A stretch of DNA of 64,000 nucleotides from an uncultured Eubacteriales bacterium (GTDB taxonomy: Bacteria; Bacillota; Clostridia; Oscillospirales; CAG-272), in assembly GCA_934474225.1 (NCBI GenBank), contig CAKSLU010000001.1:62001-126000 (forward strand), in the 5' to 3' direction. Position numbers and translations under genes: made by a program. Under the pieces are notes generated by a model. That model saw nothing but the letters and a program-made list of their open reading frames with translations, was not told where the DNA came from and searched no databases. Of this stretch, positions 35,029-43,943 are shown piece by piece (position 1 is the stretch's first letter; each line of letters starts with the position of its first letter).

Positions 35029-36729
35029 TTATTCGGCAATCAGAATATAAGGATAGATTTCCTGCGCACCGTTCGAGAAATAGACTTCCGTGCGCGGATG
35101 CGTCTCATGCAGCCACGCTTGCAGAGCGCTTTGGTCGGCAGCAGACGCATCCACGCCGCAGAATACGGTCAGCATGGATTTGCGCTTGTCGGAAAGCAAA
35201 CGGTCAATCAGCGCCTCGGTCACGGTGACGGCGTCGCGGTCGGCGGCGACGGTTTCCTTGCCGACAAAGGCAATATAGTCGCCGTTTGTAATCTGCACGC
35301 CGCTCAGGTTGGCATCGCGGATGGCAGTGGACACGCAGCCGGTGGTGACGCGCTGCATCGCTTTCAGAATCTCTTTTTCAACGGCGTCGGCGCTTTCGGC
35401 ATCGGGGTCGATTGCCGTGATGCCGACATAGCCTGCACCGAGGTCCTTGCTTTCAATCACGCGCACATCCGCCCCGCGGTAGATGGATGCCGCTTGTTTG
35501 GCGGCAAGATAGATGTTGCCGTTGTTGGGGAAGACAAAAATGTGTTCGGCAGCCACCTTGTCAAAGGCGCGGAGAAAATCGCCGGTGGAGGGGTTGCTGG
35601 TCTGTCCGCCCGCCACAATCTCGTCCACGCCGAATTCGCGGAAGGTTGCCTCAATGCCGCTGCCGCTGCATACGGCGATGCTGCCGTAGCGCTTGCGCGG
35701 CTGCGCCTTTTCAGCGCTCTTTTCCGCACCGGCAACCAGCGTTTCGTTATGTTGGAGCGACATGTTTTCAATCTTCAGCGTGATAAATTCGCCGAAGGCG
35801 TGGCAGAATTCGAGTACGCGCTCGGGCGTCATGGTGTGCACATGCACTTTCAGAATCGTGCCGTCCACCACGGCGACCACCGAGTCGCCGACCGAGGCGA
35901 GAAAATCGGTGACCGCTTTCAGGTCAAAGGCGGCAAGGTCGGTCTTCTTGCTTTGCAGCTGCAAAAGCAGCTCGGTGCAATAGCCGTAGGTCATTTCGCT
36001 CTCGCTGTCAAACACAGCGACGCTCGTCGGTGCCGGCTGCACGGCGGGTACACCGTCGTCGGTATAGGCAATGCGCTCGCCGCGCAGCACGCGGTTGAAG
36101 CCCTGCATGATGTAGAGCAGTCCTGCACCGCCGCTGTCGATGACGCCTGCCTCTTTCAGCACGGCGAGAAACTCCGGCGTGCGCTGCAGGGATGCATACA
36201 TCTCCTCGGTCAGATCTGCGAACAGGGAAGTGATGGTGCTTTCCTCGGTAATGTGGGCAACGGCGTATTCCACCGCCTCGCGCGCAACGGTGAGAATTGT
36301 GCCCTCCGTCGGCGTCAACACAGCGCGATACGCCTGCTTCACCGCGGTTTCCAGTGCGGCGCCGATTGTGCGGCAATCCGCCTTTTCACAGCCGTCAAAC
36401 CCCTTTGCCATGCCGCTGAAAAACTGCGACAGGATGACGCCGGAATTGCCGCGCGCGCCGAGCAGCATACCGTGCGACAGTGCCTGCATCACTTCGGACA
36501 AATTATCGGAATCCATGCGGTCGAGCGCGGCGACGCCGCTCTCAATCGTGCGGAACATATTGACGCCTGTGTCGCCGTCCGGGACGGGGAACACATTCAG
36601 CCGATTGACCTCTTCCGCTTTATCTTTCAGTACGGCAGCGCCGCCGTGCGCCATTTTGGACAGCAGCGCGCCGTCCAGATACGCGGGCGCCTCTGCGGCG
36701 GCAGGTGTCTGCACTTCGTTATCTTGCAT
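35029..36729 (-). CDS. fakA: Fatty acid kinase ATP-binding subunit (DhaL/DegV-associated, YloV-like)
   Basis: 566 residues. FakA phosphorylates fatty acids held by FakB, feeding host or exogenous fatty acids to phospholipid synthesis. The N-terminal DhaL domain (about 15-215) has NVFPVPDGDTGVNM (Asp residues bind Mg-ATP) and GARGNSGVILSQFF. A middle domain and a C-terminal DegV-like domain follow, the usual YloV order and length. The start at ATG 36729 follows AAGGAG. The FakB-type gene lies 25 bases upstream on the same strand, which strengthens the assignment. Confidence 0.9.
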   Translation of the reverse strand: MQDNEVQTPAAAEAPAYLDGALLSKMAHGGAAVLKDKAEEVNRLNVFPVPDGDTGVNMFRTIESGVAALDRMDSDNLSEVMQALSHGMLLGARGNSGVILSQFFSGMAKGFDGCEKADCRTIGAALETAVKQAYRAVLTPTEGTILTVAREAVEYAVAHITEESTITSLFADLTEEMYASLQRTPEFLAVLKEAGVIDSGGAGLLYIMQGFNRVLRGERIAYTDDGVPAVQPAPTSVAVFDSESEMTYGYCTELLLQLQSKKTDLAAFDLKAVTDFLASVGDSVVAVVDGTILKVHVHTMTPERVLEFCHAFGEFITLKIENMSLQHNETLVAGAEKSAEKAQPRKRYGSIAVCSGSGIEATFREFGVDEIVAGGQTSNPSTGDFLRAFDKVAAEHIFVFPNNGNIYLAAKQAASIYRGADVRVIESKDLGAGYVGITAIDPDAESADAVEKEILKAMQRVTTGCVSTAIRDANLSGVQITNGDYIAFVGKETVAADRDAVTVTEALIDRLLSDKRKSMLTVFCGVDASAADQSALQAWLHETHPRTEVYFSNGAQEIYPYILIAE

Positions 36730-36754
36730 GAGTCTTACTCCTTGTGACGGTGAT

Positions 36755-37618
36755 TTAACGCGCGCTGCCCACAAAGAACAGCGCCAGCGTGCCGGGACCG
36801 GAATGCGCGCCGATGACCGGGCCGACATCCGTAATCAGCTCGACCCTTGCGCCGTATTCTTCGGCAAGCATGTCCCGCAGTGCTTCGGCGTCCTCCGGGC
36901 AGTCGCCGTTGGAGATGAACACCGTGCCGTTCTTTTTGTCAAGCGCGAGTTCGCCGTAGCGGTCGGCGAGGGCGCGGATGGATGCCTGTCTGCCGCGCGC
37001 TTTGGAGACATTCACGAGATGTCCTTCGTTGTCCACATGCAGCACCGGCTTGATGCCGAGCATCGTGCCGATCAAGGTGGCGGCGGGGCTGATTCTGCCG
37101 CCGCGTTTCAGGTAAACAAGGTCGTCCACCGTGAACCAGTGGCAGATGTGCAGCCGTGTGTCGAGCACAAACTTTTCGACCTCTTCCAGCGAGGCGCCTT
37201 TCGCCATTTTTTCGGCGGCGAGGTAGATAAGAAGCCCGAAGCCTGCCGAGGCGCAAAGCGAGTCGACGGCGACCAGTTTGCGCTCCGGATACTTGTCACT
37301 GAGGTCGGCAAGCGCAAACCGCCCGGAATTATAGGTCGTGCTGAGCCCGGAGGAAAACGCGATGTAGAGGATGTCATGCCCGGCGGCAATCTCCTCCTCA
37401 AACGCTTCACGGAAACCTTCGGTGTTGATGGCGGCAGTCTTGGCGACGCCGCCCGCCCGCATTTTTGCATAGAAGTCCTTTGCAGGCACATCGCGGTCGG
37501 CATGCTCTGCCTCGCCCTCAAAGGCGAAAGTCAGCGAGCGATAGCGGACGCCGAGGCGCGCAAGCAGGTCGTCGGGCAGGTCACATGCAGAATCGGTATA
37601 AAGAACATAATCGTTCAT
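36755..37618 (-). CDS. fakB: DegV-family fatty acid-binding protein (FakB)
   Basis: 287 residues, the usual length. It holds a fatty acid in a deep pocket and presents the carboxylate to FakA. Seen: YTDSACDLP at 7-15, SSGLSTTYNS near 88-97 (the Ser/Thr that bind the lipid head group) and LKRGGRIS near 168. AAGGGAG precedes ATG 37618. Adjacent fakA makes function as FakB more likely than for an isolated DegV protein. Chain preference (saturated or unsaturated) cannot be read. Confidence 0.9.
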   Translation of the reverse strand: MNDYVLYTDSACDLPDDLLARLGVRYRSLTFAFEGEAEHADRDVPAKDFYAKMRAGGVAKTAAINTEGFREAFEEEIAAGHDILYIAFSSGLSTTYNSGRFALADLSDKYPERKLVAVDSLCASAGFGLLIYLAAEKMAKGASLEEVEKFVLDTRLHICHWFTVDDLVYLKRGGRISPAATLIGTMLGIKPVLHVDNEGHLVNVSKARGRQASIRALADRYGELALDKKNGTVFISNGDCPEDAEALRDMLAEEYGARVELITDVGPVIGAHSGPGTLALFFVGSAR

Positions 37619-37803
37619 CGGAAAACTCCCTTCACAGGTTCGGCAGCAAAAATCTACATTTTATATTAAACGCACTGCCGCCGAAAAAGTCAATCGGTCT
37701 TGCCATTAAAAATAATTAAAAGGCTTCAGCCACGCAACAAAACGGCACTATCTGTTGCGTATCCTACACATTCTTTTTGAATGTCAGCGCATAGAAGCAA
37801 CCG
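37619..37803 (-). promoter_or_regulatory. Long structured leader of fakB
   Basis: If transcription starts at the promoter at 37810-37838, the leader is about 185 bases. It holds three hairpins: ACATTC/GAATGT around AAAAA; ACGCAACA/TGTTGCGT; and a small GGCT-GA-AGCC followed by T4 and more T's (37721-37704), which resembles a weak terminator. A CGGCAG/CTGCCG stem is nearer the gene. A second, closer promoter (TTGACT, TAATAT) is possible. This stretch of about 340 bases between fakB and putP has no gene that I can support. Confidence 0.4.
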
Positions 37804-37809
37804 ACAAAA

Positions 37810-37838
37810 ATTATAACATATCCGCGCACAGATTTCAA
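37810..37838 (-). promoter_or_regulatory. Promoter of fakB-fakA
   Basis: Minus strand TTGAAA (37838-37833), 17-base spacer, TATAAT (37815-37810). Confidence 0.65.
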
Positions 37839-37878
37839 TTCCATATCGATATTTTCTGAAAATCATTTTGCAAGACGG

Positions 37879-37907
37879 TTGACAAAAAAATTCATGTATG
37901 CTATAAT
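37879..37907 (+). promoter_or_regulatory. Consensus promoter of putP
   Basis: TTGACA (37879-37884), 17-base spacer, TATAAT (37902-37907): perfect sigma-A hexamers, 50 bases before the ATG. Confidence 0.88.
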
Positions 37908-37957
37908 AAAACATCTTTTTTGCGTGAAAGTACGCATAATTTCGCAGGGGGAGTATC

Positions 37958-39523
37958 ATGGACAATCAAACTTTACAGATCCTGATTGCAATGGTCATTT
38001 ATATGGCTATCGTTATTGTAATCGGCATTCTTTTCGCCAAACGGGCGAACCAAAGCTCGGAGGACTACTTCCTCGGCGGGCGCACGCTCGGCCCGTGGGT
38101 CACGGCAATGAGCGCCGAGGCATCCGATATGAGCGGCTGGCTCTTGATGGGTCTGCCGGGTGTGGCTTACTGGTGCGGCCTTGCCGATGCGGCATGGACG
38201 GCTATCGGTCTTGCCGTCGGTACATACCTCAACTGGCTGATCGTATCCAAGCGCCTGCGCCGTTACAGTATTCGTGCAAACAATTCCATTACGCTGCCGG
38301 ATTTCTTCTCCAACCGTTTCCGTGAGAAGAAGAAGGTCATCATGACCATTTCCGCACTGTTCATTCTCGTGTTCTTCACGGTGTATGCGGCAAGTTGCTT
38401 TGTCACCTGCGGCAAGCTGTTCTCCACGCTGTTCGGCGCATCCTATATTTCCATGATGATTGTCGGCGCGGCGTTCGTGCTGCTGTATACGATTCTCGGC
38501 GGCTTCCTTGCCGAGAGCGCGTCCGACTTCATGCAGAGCATCACGATGATCGTCGCCCTTGCGGCGGTCGTCATTGTCAGCACAGTGCGCGCGGGCGGTC
38601 TCGGCGCGGTGATGGAAAATGCAAAGGAGATTCCCGGTTTCCTCGATTTCTTCGGACTTGCCACGCCGGTGCTCGACGCAAACGGTGAGCAACTTGTGGA
38701 GGCGGGGAAGCCCGTGTTCGGCGCTGCTGCCGAATACGGTATGCTGAATGTCTTCTCCATGCTTGCCTGGGGTCTCGGCTACTTCGGCATGCCGCAGGTG
38801 CTCCTGCGTTTCATGGCGATTCGCAAGGAGAAGGAGCTTACCCGTTCGCGCCGCATTGCGATGGTCTGGGTCACGATTTCGCTGGCGGTTGCGGTCTTCA
38901 TCGGCATTGCCGGCAGACAGGTTCTCCCGACCGAGCTGCTCACCAAATCCGCAGCGGAAAACATCTTTATTAAACTGGCGACCGGTTCGCTGCCTGCCAT
39001 TCTCGCAGGCTTTGTCATGGCAGGCATTCTCGCTGCAACCATCAGCTCTTCCGACTCGTATCTGCTGATCGCGGCATCCGCCTTCGCCAAGAACATTTAT
39101 CAGGGTGTGCTGAATAAGAAGGCGTCCGACAAGCAGGTCATGACGCTGTCGCGCATCACGCTGCTTGCCATTGCGCTTATCGCCATTGTGATCGCGCTGG
39201 ATGAAAACAGCGTCATCTTCACCATCGTTTCCTTTGCATGGGCGGGCTTCGGCGCCACCTTCGGACCGTTGATGCTGTTCTCGCTGTTCTGGAAGCGGAT
39301 GACCCGTGCAGGCGCTGTTGCCGGCATGGTCGGCGGCGCAGGCATGGTCTTCCTCTGGAAGCTCGTGATTTCCAAGCTCGGTGGTGCGTTCGGCATCTAT
39401 GAGCTGCTGCCCGCATTCCTCTTCTCGTCTATCTGCATCATCGTGGTTTCGCTGCTGACGCCCGCCCCCACTGCCGAGATTCAGGCAGACTTTGACGCGG
39501 TCAAGGCAAAAACGGTTGAGTAA
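37958..39523 (+). CDS. putP: Sodium/proline symporter PutP
   Basis: 521 residues with about thirteen membrane helices, of the sodium:solute symporter family. Seen: SSEDYFLGGRTLGPWVTAMS near 29-48 and SAEASDMSGWLLMGLPG (residues 48-64), the segment that holds Na+ and substrate ligands in PutP. The proline assignment rests on this closeness to PutP; pantothenate or other substrates are less likely. GGGGGAG precedes ATG 37958. It stands alone between a perfect promoter and a terminator. Confidence 0.88.
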   Translation: MDNQTLQILIAMVIYMAIVIVIGILFAKRANQSSEDYFLGGRTLGPWVTAMSAEASDMSGWLLMGLPGVAYWCGLADAAWTAIGLAVGTYLNWLIVSKRLRRYSIRANNSITLPDFFSNRFREKKKVIMTISALFILVFFTVYAASCFVTCGKLFSTLFGASYISMMIVGAAFVLLYTILGGFLAESASDFMQSITMIVALAAVVIVSTVRAGGLGAVMENAKEIPGFLDFFGLATPVLDANGEQLVEAGKPVFGAAAEYGMLNVFSMLAWGLGYFGMPQVLLRFMAIRKEKELTRSRRIAMVWVTISLAVAVFIGIAGRQVLPTELLTKSAAENIFIKLATGSLPAILAGFVMAGILAATISSSDSYLLIAASAFAKNIYQGVLNKKASDKQVMTLSRITLLAIALIAIVIALDENSVIFTIVSFAWAGFGATFGPLMLFSLFWKRMTRAGAVAGMVGGAGMVFLWKLVISKLGGAFGIYELLPAFLFSSICIIVVSLLTPAPTAEIQADFDAVKAKTVE

Positions 39524-39540
39524 AACAGCTAAAGCTAACA

Positions 39541-39574
39541 AAAAAAGAGATTGCCATACGGCAATCTCTTTTTT
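39541..39574. terminator. Bidirectional terminator
   Basis: AAAAAAGAGATTGCC pairs with GGCAATCTCTTTTTT around ATAC. It serves putP and the convergent DUF1538/PII-like unit. Confidence 0.9.
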
Positions 39575-39586
39575 GTGTTACGCGAT

Positions 39587-40252
39587 TCAGTTTTCTTCGA
39601 GCAAACCGAAGCCTGCCACCTCTGTGGTCGGCAGGGAAAAGACGATAGCACCCGCGGGCGTACCGGGACCTGCCTTGCGCAGAATCTCGCGCATAATCTC
39701 TGACTTCTGGTCGGCTGCGGCGACGATGAGAACAAGCTCCTTTTCCTCGGCAATCGAGATGTTGTAGAATTTCGGCGCGTCCTTTGCGCCCGTGCCCTTG
39801 CCGTGCAGGACAGTGCCGCCCCGCGCGCCTGCCGCCCGCGCGGCGTTCATCACCATGTCGGTCGAGCCCTCGCTTGCAATCGCCACAATCAGCTCGTAGG
39901 CATAATTCAGCGTCGGTGCATGCTTTCCCAGTTTGTTGTCTCCGTTTAAGTAAGCCACGGCTTTGCCTCCTCCGATACTTTTTATTGGGACGGCAATTAC
40001 AATGCCGTGCCCGGGGACGCCGATGTGCAGATGGCGCTTTTCGGCGGTAATCAGCGCCGCGGTCTTCTCGTCGCTGGCGACGGAAAGAACCACGCGCTTT
40101 TCGGTCGATTCAATGCCGAGCAGGTCCAGCATACTCTGCACGGCGGTGCCGTGCCCATGCAAAATGACCGACAGCGGCAGGGACAGCTCCTCGCAGATGG
40201 CGGAGAGACGGTCAAGCGAATCGGGATTGATAATCGAGATGACATAATTCAT
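39587..40252 (-). CDS. Tandem PII-like protein
   Basis: 221 residues made of two PII-like halves. The first (about 1-95) carries SVILHGHGTA near 28 and ends in a strand-rich block. The second (about 108-221) starts YELIVAIASEGSTDMVMNAA and carries GTVLHGKGTGAKDAPKFY. PII proteins are normally about 112 residues and trimeric, sensing ATP/ADP and 2-oxoglutarate. Here one chain holds two copies and lacks the standard YRG T-loop. Its ATG overlaps the stop of the DUF1538 gene (ATGA), with GGAGG upstream. It probably regulates that membrane protein. Confidence 0.8.
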   Translation of the reverse strand: MNYVISIINPDSLDRLSAICEELSLPLSVILHGHGTAVQSMLDLLGIESTEKRVVLSVASDEKTAALITAEKRHLHIGVPGHGIVIAVPIKSIGGGKAVAYLNGDNKLGKHAPTLNYAYELIVAIASEGSTDMVMNAARAAGARGGTVLHGKGTGAKDAPKFYNISIAEEKELVLIVAAADQKSEIMREILRKAGPGTPAGAIVFSLPTTEVAGFGLLEEN

Positions 40253-41790
40253 GCGGCATCCTCCCACAGTTCCACAACATCGAAGTCGCCGTATACCTCG
40301 GGGACTTTGGCAACGCGCCCCGCTTTCCGCTCGTACAGGAAGCCGACAATCTGAATTGAGAGCAGCGGCATCATTGCCACCATTGCGACCACGCCGAAGG
40401 CGTCGGCAAGCACATTGCCGCCGAGTGCCGTGGATGCGCCCATGAAGAATTGCAGCATAAAGGTTGCCGTCATCGGTCCGGAGGCAACGCCGCCCGAGTC
40501 AAAGGCAATCGCCGTGTAAATGTCCGGGACGAAGAAAGACAGAATCAGCGCCGCCGCATAACCGGGAAGCATGAACCACAATATGGAAATGCCGGCCATG
40601 ACGCGCACCATGGACAGCCCCATGGCGAGGGCGATGGCAATCGAGAGGCTGAGCTTGATGGCTTTGCCCGGAATCGCGCCCGCACTGACGGTTTCAATCT
40701 GCTTTTCCAGGACGGCAACGGCAGGTTCTGCGGAAATGATGAACCAGCCGAGCAGCATAGCAAGCGGAATGAGGAACCAATAGGTCTTTCCGGCGGTCAG
40801 CGCCGAACCGAGCTCTGCGCCGAGCGTGGAAAAGCCGATGTTGACGCCGGTGAGAAACAGCACCAGTCCGACATAGGTGTAAAGCAGCCCGATCAGAATC
40901 TTGCAAAGACTGCGCCGCGGCAGCTTCAAAAGGAAGAACTGGAACAGGAAGAAGATGACGGCAATCGGCAGCATGGCAACAGCAGTCTCCTTTAAGTACG
41001 CGGGGAGCGCATGGAGAAAGGCATGTCCGATTGCGGTGGTATCGCCGTAGGATGCGGCGCTGATGCCCGATACCGCGTCGCTGTCCCGATAGAAAAAGCC
41101 GAGAATCAGCACAGAGAGAATCGGCCCGATGGAGCAGAGCGCGACAAGACCGAAGCTGTCCGCCTCCGCCCGCTTATCGCTGCGGATGTTGGAGACGCCG
41201 ACGCCCATCGCGAGAATGAACGGCACGGTCATCGGCCCGGTGGTCACGCCGCCGGAGTCGAAAGCGATGCTGAGAAAATCGCGGTCGGCAAAGGCGGCAA
41301 GTGCGAAGACCAGCGCATAGAAGCCGATGAGCAGCCAGCGCAGGCGCGCGCCGGTGATGATGCGCAGCATGCAGACCGACATGAAGAAGCCGACGCCGAC
41401 GCCGACGGTCACCAGCAGCACGATGCTCTTGATGTGCGGCACGGTCTCGGCAAGCACCTGTAAATCCGGCTCTGCAATGGTGATGGCAAAGCCGAGCAGA
41501 AAGCTGACGCCGAGAATCAGCGGCAGATTCTTCGTCTTGGTCAGCGCCGTACCGATTTTGTTGCCGATCGGCGTCATGGACTGCTCGGCGCCGAGCGAAA
41601 ACAGCCCCATGCCGAGGATGATCATCAAGGCGCCGATGAGAAAGCAGAGCAGCAGCTCCGGCTTGGTCGGGGCGATGCACAGGCAGAGCAGCGTCACAAT
41701 CAGCACGATTGGCAAAACAGAGATGGCGGACTCTTTTACCTTCTCTGCCACCGCGGACCTTGTCGTGTGGAAATTGTCCGATTTGAACAA
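40249..41790 (-). CDS. DUF1538 membrane protein, duplicated
   Basis: 513 residues with about 12-14 membrane helices in two similar halves. The motif AFDSGGVTTGPMTVPF near residue 190 recurs as AFDSGGVASGPMTATF near 440, and GNKIGTALT recurs as GAELGSALT. The paired half-domains resemble the inner symmetry of secondary transporters; no transport activity is established for the family. The start is TTG 41790, with AAGGAGG ten bases upstream and no ATG nearby. It is coupled to the tandem PII-like gene downstream, suggesting a channel or carrier under nucleotide or metabolite control. Confidence 0.82.
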   Translation of the reverse strand: MFKSDNFHTTRSAVAEKVKESAISVLPIVLIVTLLCLCIAPTKPELLLCFLIGALMIILGMGLFSLGAEQSMTPIGNKIGTALTKTKNLPLILGVSFLLGFAITIAEPDLQVLAETVPHIKSIVLLVTVGVGVGFFMSVCMLRIITGARLRWLLIGFYALVFALAAFADRDFLSIAFDSGGVTTGPMTVPFILAMGVGVSNIRSDKRAEADSFGLVALCSIGPILSVLILGFFYRDSDAVSGISAASYGDTTAIGHAFLHALPAYLKETAVAMLPIAVIFFLFQFFLLKLPRRSLCKILIGLLYTYVGLVLFLTGVNIGFSTLGAELGSALTAGKTYWFLIPLAMLLGWFIISAEPAVAVLEKQIETVSAGAIPGKAIKLSLSIAIALAMGLSMVRVMAGISILWFMLPGYAAALILSFFVPDIYTAIAFDSGGVASGPMTATFMLQFFMGASTALGGNVLADAFGVVAMVAMMPLLSIQIVGFLYERKAGRVAKVPEVYGDFDVVELWEDAA

Positions 41791-41829
41791 GCGGTAGTTC
41801 CTCCTTAGAGCAGAATAAAATACATATCA

Positions 41830-41858
41830 ATTTTACCATAAAATATGTATAAAAGCAA
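41830..41858 (-). promoter_or_regulatory. Promoter of the DUF1538/PII-like unit
   Basis: Minus strand TTGCTT (41858-41853), 17-base spacer, TAAAAT (41835-41830), 40 bases before the TTG start. Confidence 0.55.
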
Positions 41859-41964
41859 CCCCTGCCGCAAAGCCGGAATATTAAAATTTATGATGATACA
41901 GACGGTTTTTTGTGCGTTTTGACCCGAAAGAGCCGCCCATCCGGATTGGATTCGCGAATCCCGC

Positions 41965-41993
41965 TTGACAGAACGACGTTTTTTCCATATAAT
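41965..41993 (+). promoter_or_regulatory. Consensus promoter of the CmpB-like gene
   Basis: TTGACA (41965-41970), 17-base spacer, TATAAT (41988-41993). The AAAAAGGAG ribosome site follows directly. Confidence 0.85.
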
Positions 41994-42025
41994 CAAGACA
42001 GAACTCGACAAAAAAGGAGCTTGCC

Positions 42026-42904
42026 ATGTCTACGCTTGTCTGCCAGCTGATTATCCTGTTCTTTGTTTTCTCGGTCGTCGGTTGGATGATTGAGGTCACG
42101 CTGAAGTATATTCAATATCATCGCTTTATCAACCGCGGCTTCATGATTGGACCGTACTGCCCGATTTACGGCAGCGGCGTTGTGGCAATTACGGTCTGCG
42201 TCGGCGGTCTGGTCGGGGTAACCGGCTCTGTCGGCGACACTTTCCTTGCCGGATTTGTGATTTGCGGCGCGCTCGAGTACTTTACCAGCTGGTACATGGA
42301 GAAGCTGTTCCATGCGCGCTGGTGGGACTACAGTCAGAAACCGATGAATCTGAACGGCCGCGTGTGGATCGGCAATCTGATTCTGTTCGGCATCGCCAGC
42401 GTGGCGGTCGTGCGGCTGATTGACCCGGTCTATTTCGGTCTGATCGAAAAAATGCCGGCTTTCTGGCTGCACTTCTGCGCGCTCTGCATTGTCGTCGTCA
42501 TGCTGACCGATTTTGTCACATCGCATGTGCTGATGAACATTGTCCGCCGCGAAATCGATGCGCAGGAGGGCGACAACACCGAGGAGATCAGCCATCGCGT
42601 ACATGAACTTCTGCAAAACCGCAGCCTGCTCTTACGCCGTATTCATGAGGCATATCCCGAACTGCAGGCACGCCCGCGCGCCATGATGGAACGCCTGCAT
42701 GCCGCTGAAAAGGAATTCAAGGCCGCCAACCGCCGCTTCAAGGCGCTCGTGCGCGAGACTGCGCAGGCGCAAAAGAAACAGGTCGGCCAGAGACTGGAAG
42801 ATTCCGCCCGTCGCCTCGAGGAGGCGCGCGAATCCATGCGTGCGGCAAAAGCCAAACTGCATACGATGCAGCAGAAGCTCCGCCGCCACGAAGACGAGCT
42901 GTGA
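42026..42904 (+). CDS. CmpB-like membrane protein with long coiled-coil tail
   Basis: 292 residues. Residues 1 to about 175 match the family annotated as putative ABC-transporter permease (CmpB), with the conserved FSVVGWMIEV, GPYCPIYGSG and EYFTSWYMEKLFHARWWDY and about five helices. Residues of about 185-292 are a highly charged helix, probably a coiled coil (EEISHRVHELLQNRSLLLRR and on). No ATPase partner is near, and transport activity is not established for this family. It is a single-gene unit. Confidence 0.78.
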   Translation: MSTLVCQLIILFFVFSVVGWMIEVTLKYIQYHRFINRGFMIGPYCPIYGSGVVAITVCVGGLVGVTGSVGDTFLAGFVICGALEYFTSWYMEKLFHARWWDYSQKPMNLNGRVWIGNLILFGIASVAVVRLIDPVYFGLIEKMPAFWLHFCALCIVVVMLTDFVTSHVLMNIVRREIDAQEGDNTEEISHRVHELLQNRSLLLRRIHEAYPELQARPRAMMERLHAAEKEFKAANRRFKALVRETAQAQKKQVGQRLEDSARRLEEARESMRAAKAKLHTMQQKLRRHEDEL

Positions 42905-42918
42905 AAACTTCAATATGT

Positions 42919-42952
42919 AAAATCTCCTGCGGGCAACCGCAGGAGATTTTTT
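42919..42952. terminator. Bidirectional terminator
   Basis: A stem of AATCTCCTGCGG with its complement around GCAA, A's before and T6 after. It lies between the CmpB-like gene and the convergent cotJ operon. Confidence 0.9.
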
Positions 42953-42963
42953 GCGTCGGGGAA

Positions 42964-43602
42964 TTATTTGCCGCAGCCGCAGCCGCGGTTTTTGTCTTTG
43001 CCGTCACACTTGTCAAATGCGGGGTTGAAGGCGTAGAAGTTCTTTGAATCGAGGTTATCCTGCGTGATGCGCAGTGCATCGCCGAAGCGCTGGAAGTGCA
43101 CGACTTCACGCTCACGGAGGAATTTAATCGGTTCGCGTACATCGGGGTCGTCAACCAGGCGCAGAATATTGTCGTAGGTGGTTCTCGCCTTTTGCTCGGC
43201 GGCGAGGTCCTCCATGAGGTCGGTGATGACATCGCCCTTGCACTGCAGGGCTGCCGCCGAGAAGGGAACGCCTGCGGCACTCTGCGGATAGATGCCGGTC
43301 GTGTGATCGACGAAATAGGTGTCAAAGCCGGCCGCCTTGATTTGGTCGGGCGTGAGATTGCGCGTGAGCTGATAGAGGATGGCGGCAATCATTTCGATGT
43401 GCGCCAGCTCCTCTGTGCCGACATCGGTGAGGATGCCGACGACCTTGTCGTAGGGCATGGAATAGCGCTGGTTCAGGTAGCGCATGGATGCGCCGATTTC
43501 GCCGTCCGGCCCGCCGAGCTGGCTGATGATGATTTTTGCGGCGCGGGCGTCGGGTGTCTTGATTTTGACGGGGAATTCAAGCTTTTTGTCGTAGGTCCAC
43601 AT
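42964..43602 (-). CDS. cotJC: Spore coat protein CotJC, manganese-catalase-like
   Basis: 212 residues. It belongs to the Mn-catalase fold: YDKKLEFPVKI at the start, TEELAHIEMIAAILYQL near 69-85 and REREVVHFQRFGDAL near 165-179 hold the Glu/His metal ligands. It ends in a Cys-rich tail (GCGCGK). In Bacillus CotJC is part of the inner coat and needs CotJA. Its ATG overlaps the cotJB stop by one base. It is direct evidence for an endospore former. Confidence 0.95.
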   Translation of the reverse strand: MWTYDKKLEFPVKIKTPDARAAKIIISQLGGPDGEIGASMRYLNQRYSMPYDKVVGILTDVGTEELAHIEMIAAILYQLTRNLTPDQIKAAGFDTYFVDHTTGIYPQSAAGVPFSAAALQCKGDVITDLMEDLAAEQKARTTYDNILRLVDDPDVREPIKFLREREVVHFQRFGDALRITQDNLDSKNFYAFNPAFDKCDGKDKNRGCGCGK

Positions 43603-43943
43603 CAGTTAGCCTCACTTTCCCAGGGCCAGGGACCCTGCACCCATTTCCAGGTGTCGCAATCGGTCTGTGACGCGATGGTCAGCGGACCGTATGCCGCCTC
43701 GTACTCGGCGGCGTATTTCATATACAGCTCCCGCTGACGGCGGAAGTATTCCAGCGCGCGGCGGCAGTCGGGATGGCCGTCCAGATACAGCCCCGCCTCA
43801 ATCATGGCAAAGCCGTGCATCTGCACATGGCGCAGCAGCATGGCGCGCGTGTTGTCCCGCCGACAGCCGCAGCCGCGGTTGTTTGCGTTGTTTGTATTGC
43901 TTGCGTTTCGGTTGTTCATGTTTCGGTTGTTCATGTTAACCAT
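43602..43943 (-). CDS. cotJB: Spore coat protein CotJB with Asn/Arg-rich N-terminal extension
   Basis: 113 residues. Residues of about 32-113 are the CotJB core (MLLRHVQMHGFAMIEAGLYL, ALEYFRRQRELY). Before it lies an Asn-rich repeat (MNNRNMNNRNASNTNNANN) and a GCGC motif. The usual protein is about 85-90 residues without this extension. The start at ATG 43943 follows GGGAGG; using a later start would leave no ribosome site. It overlaps cotJA by eight bases. Confidence 0.9.
   Translation of the reverse strand: MVNMNNRNMNNRNASNTNNANNRGCGCRRDNTRAMLLRHVQMHGFAMIEAGLYLDGHPDCRRALEYFRRQRELYMKYAAEYEAAYGPLTIASQTDCDTWKWVQGPWPWESEAN

Noticed and set aside
37726..37965. 79-residue minus-strand frame between fakB and putP
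   Set aside because: It crosses both divergent promoters and has no ribosome site or family resemblance.
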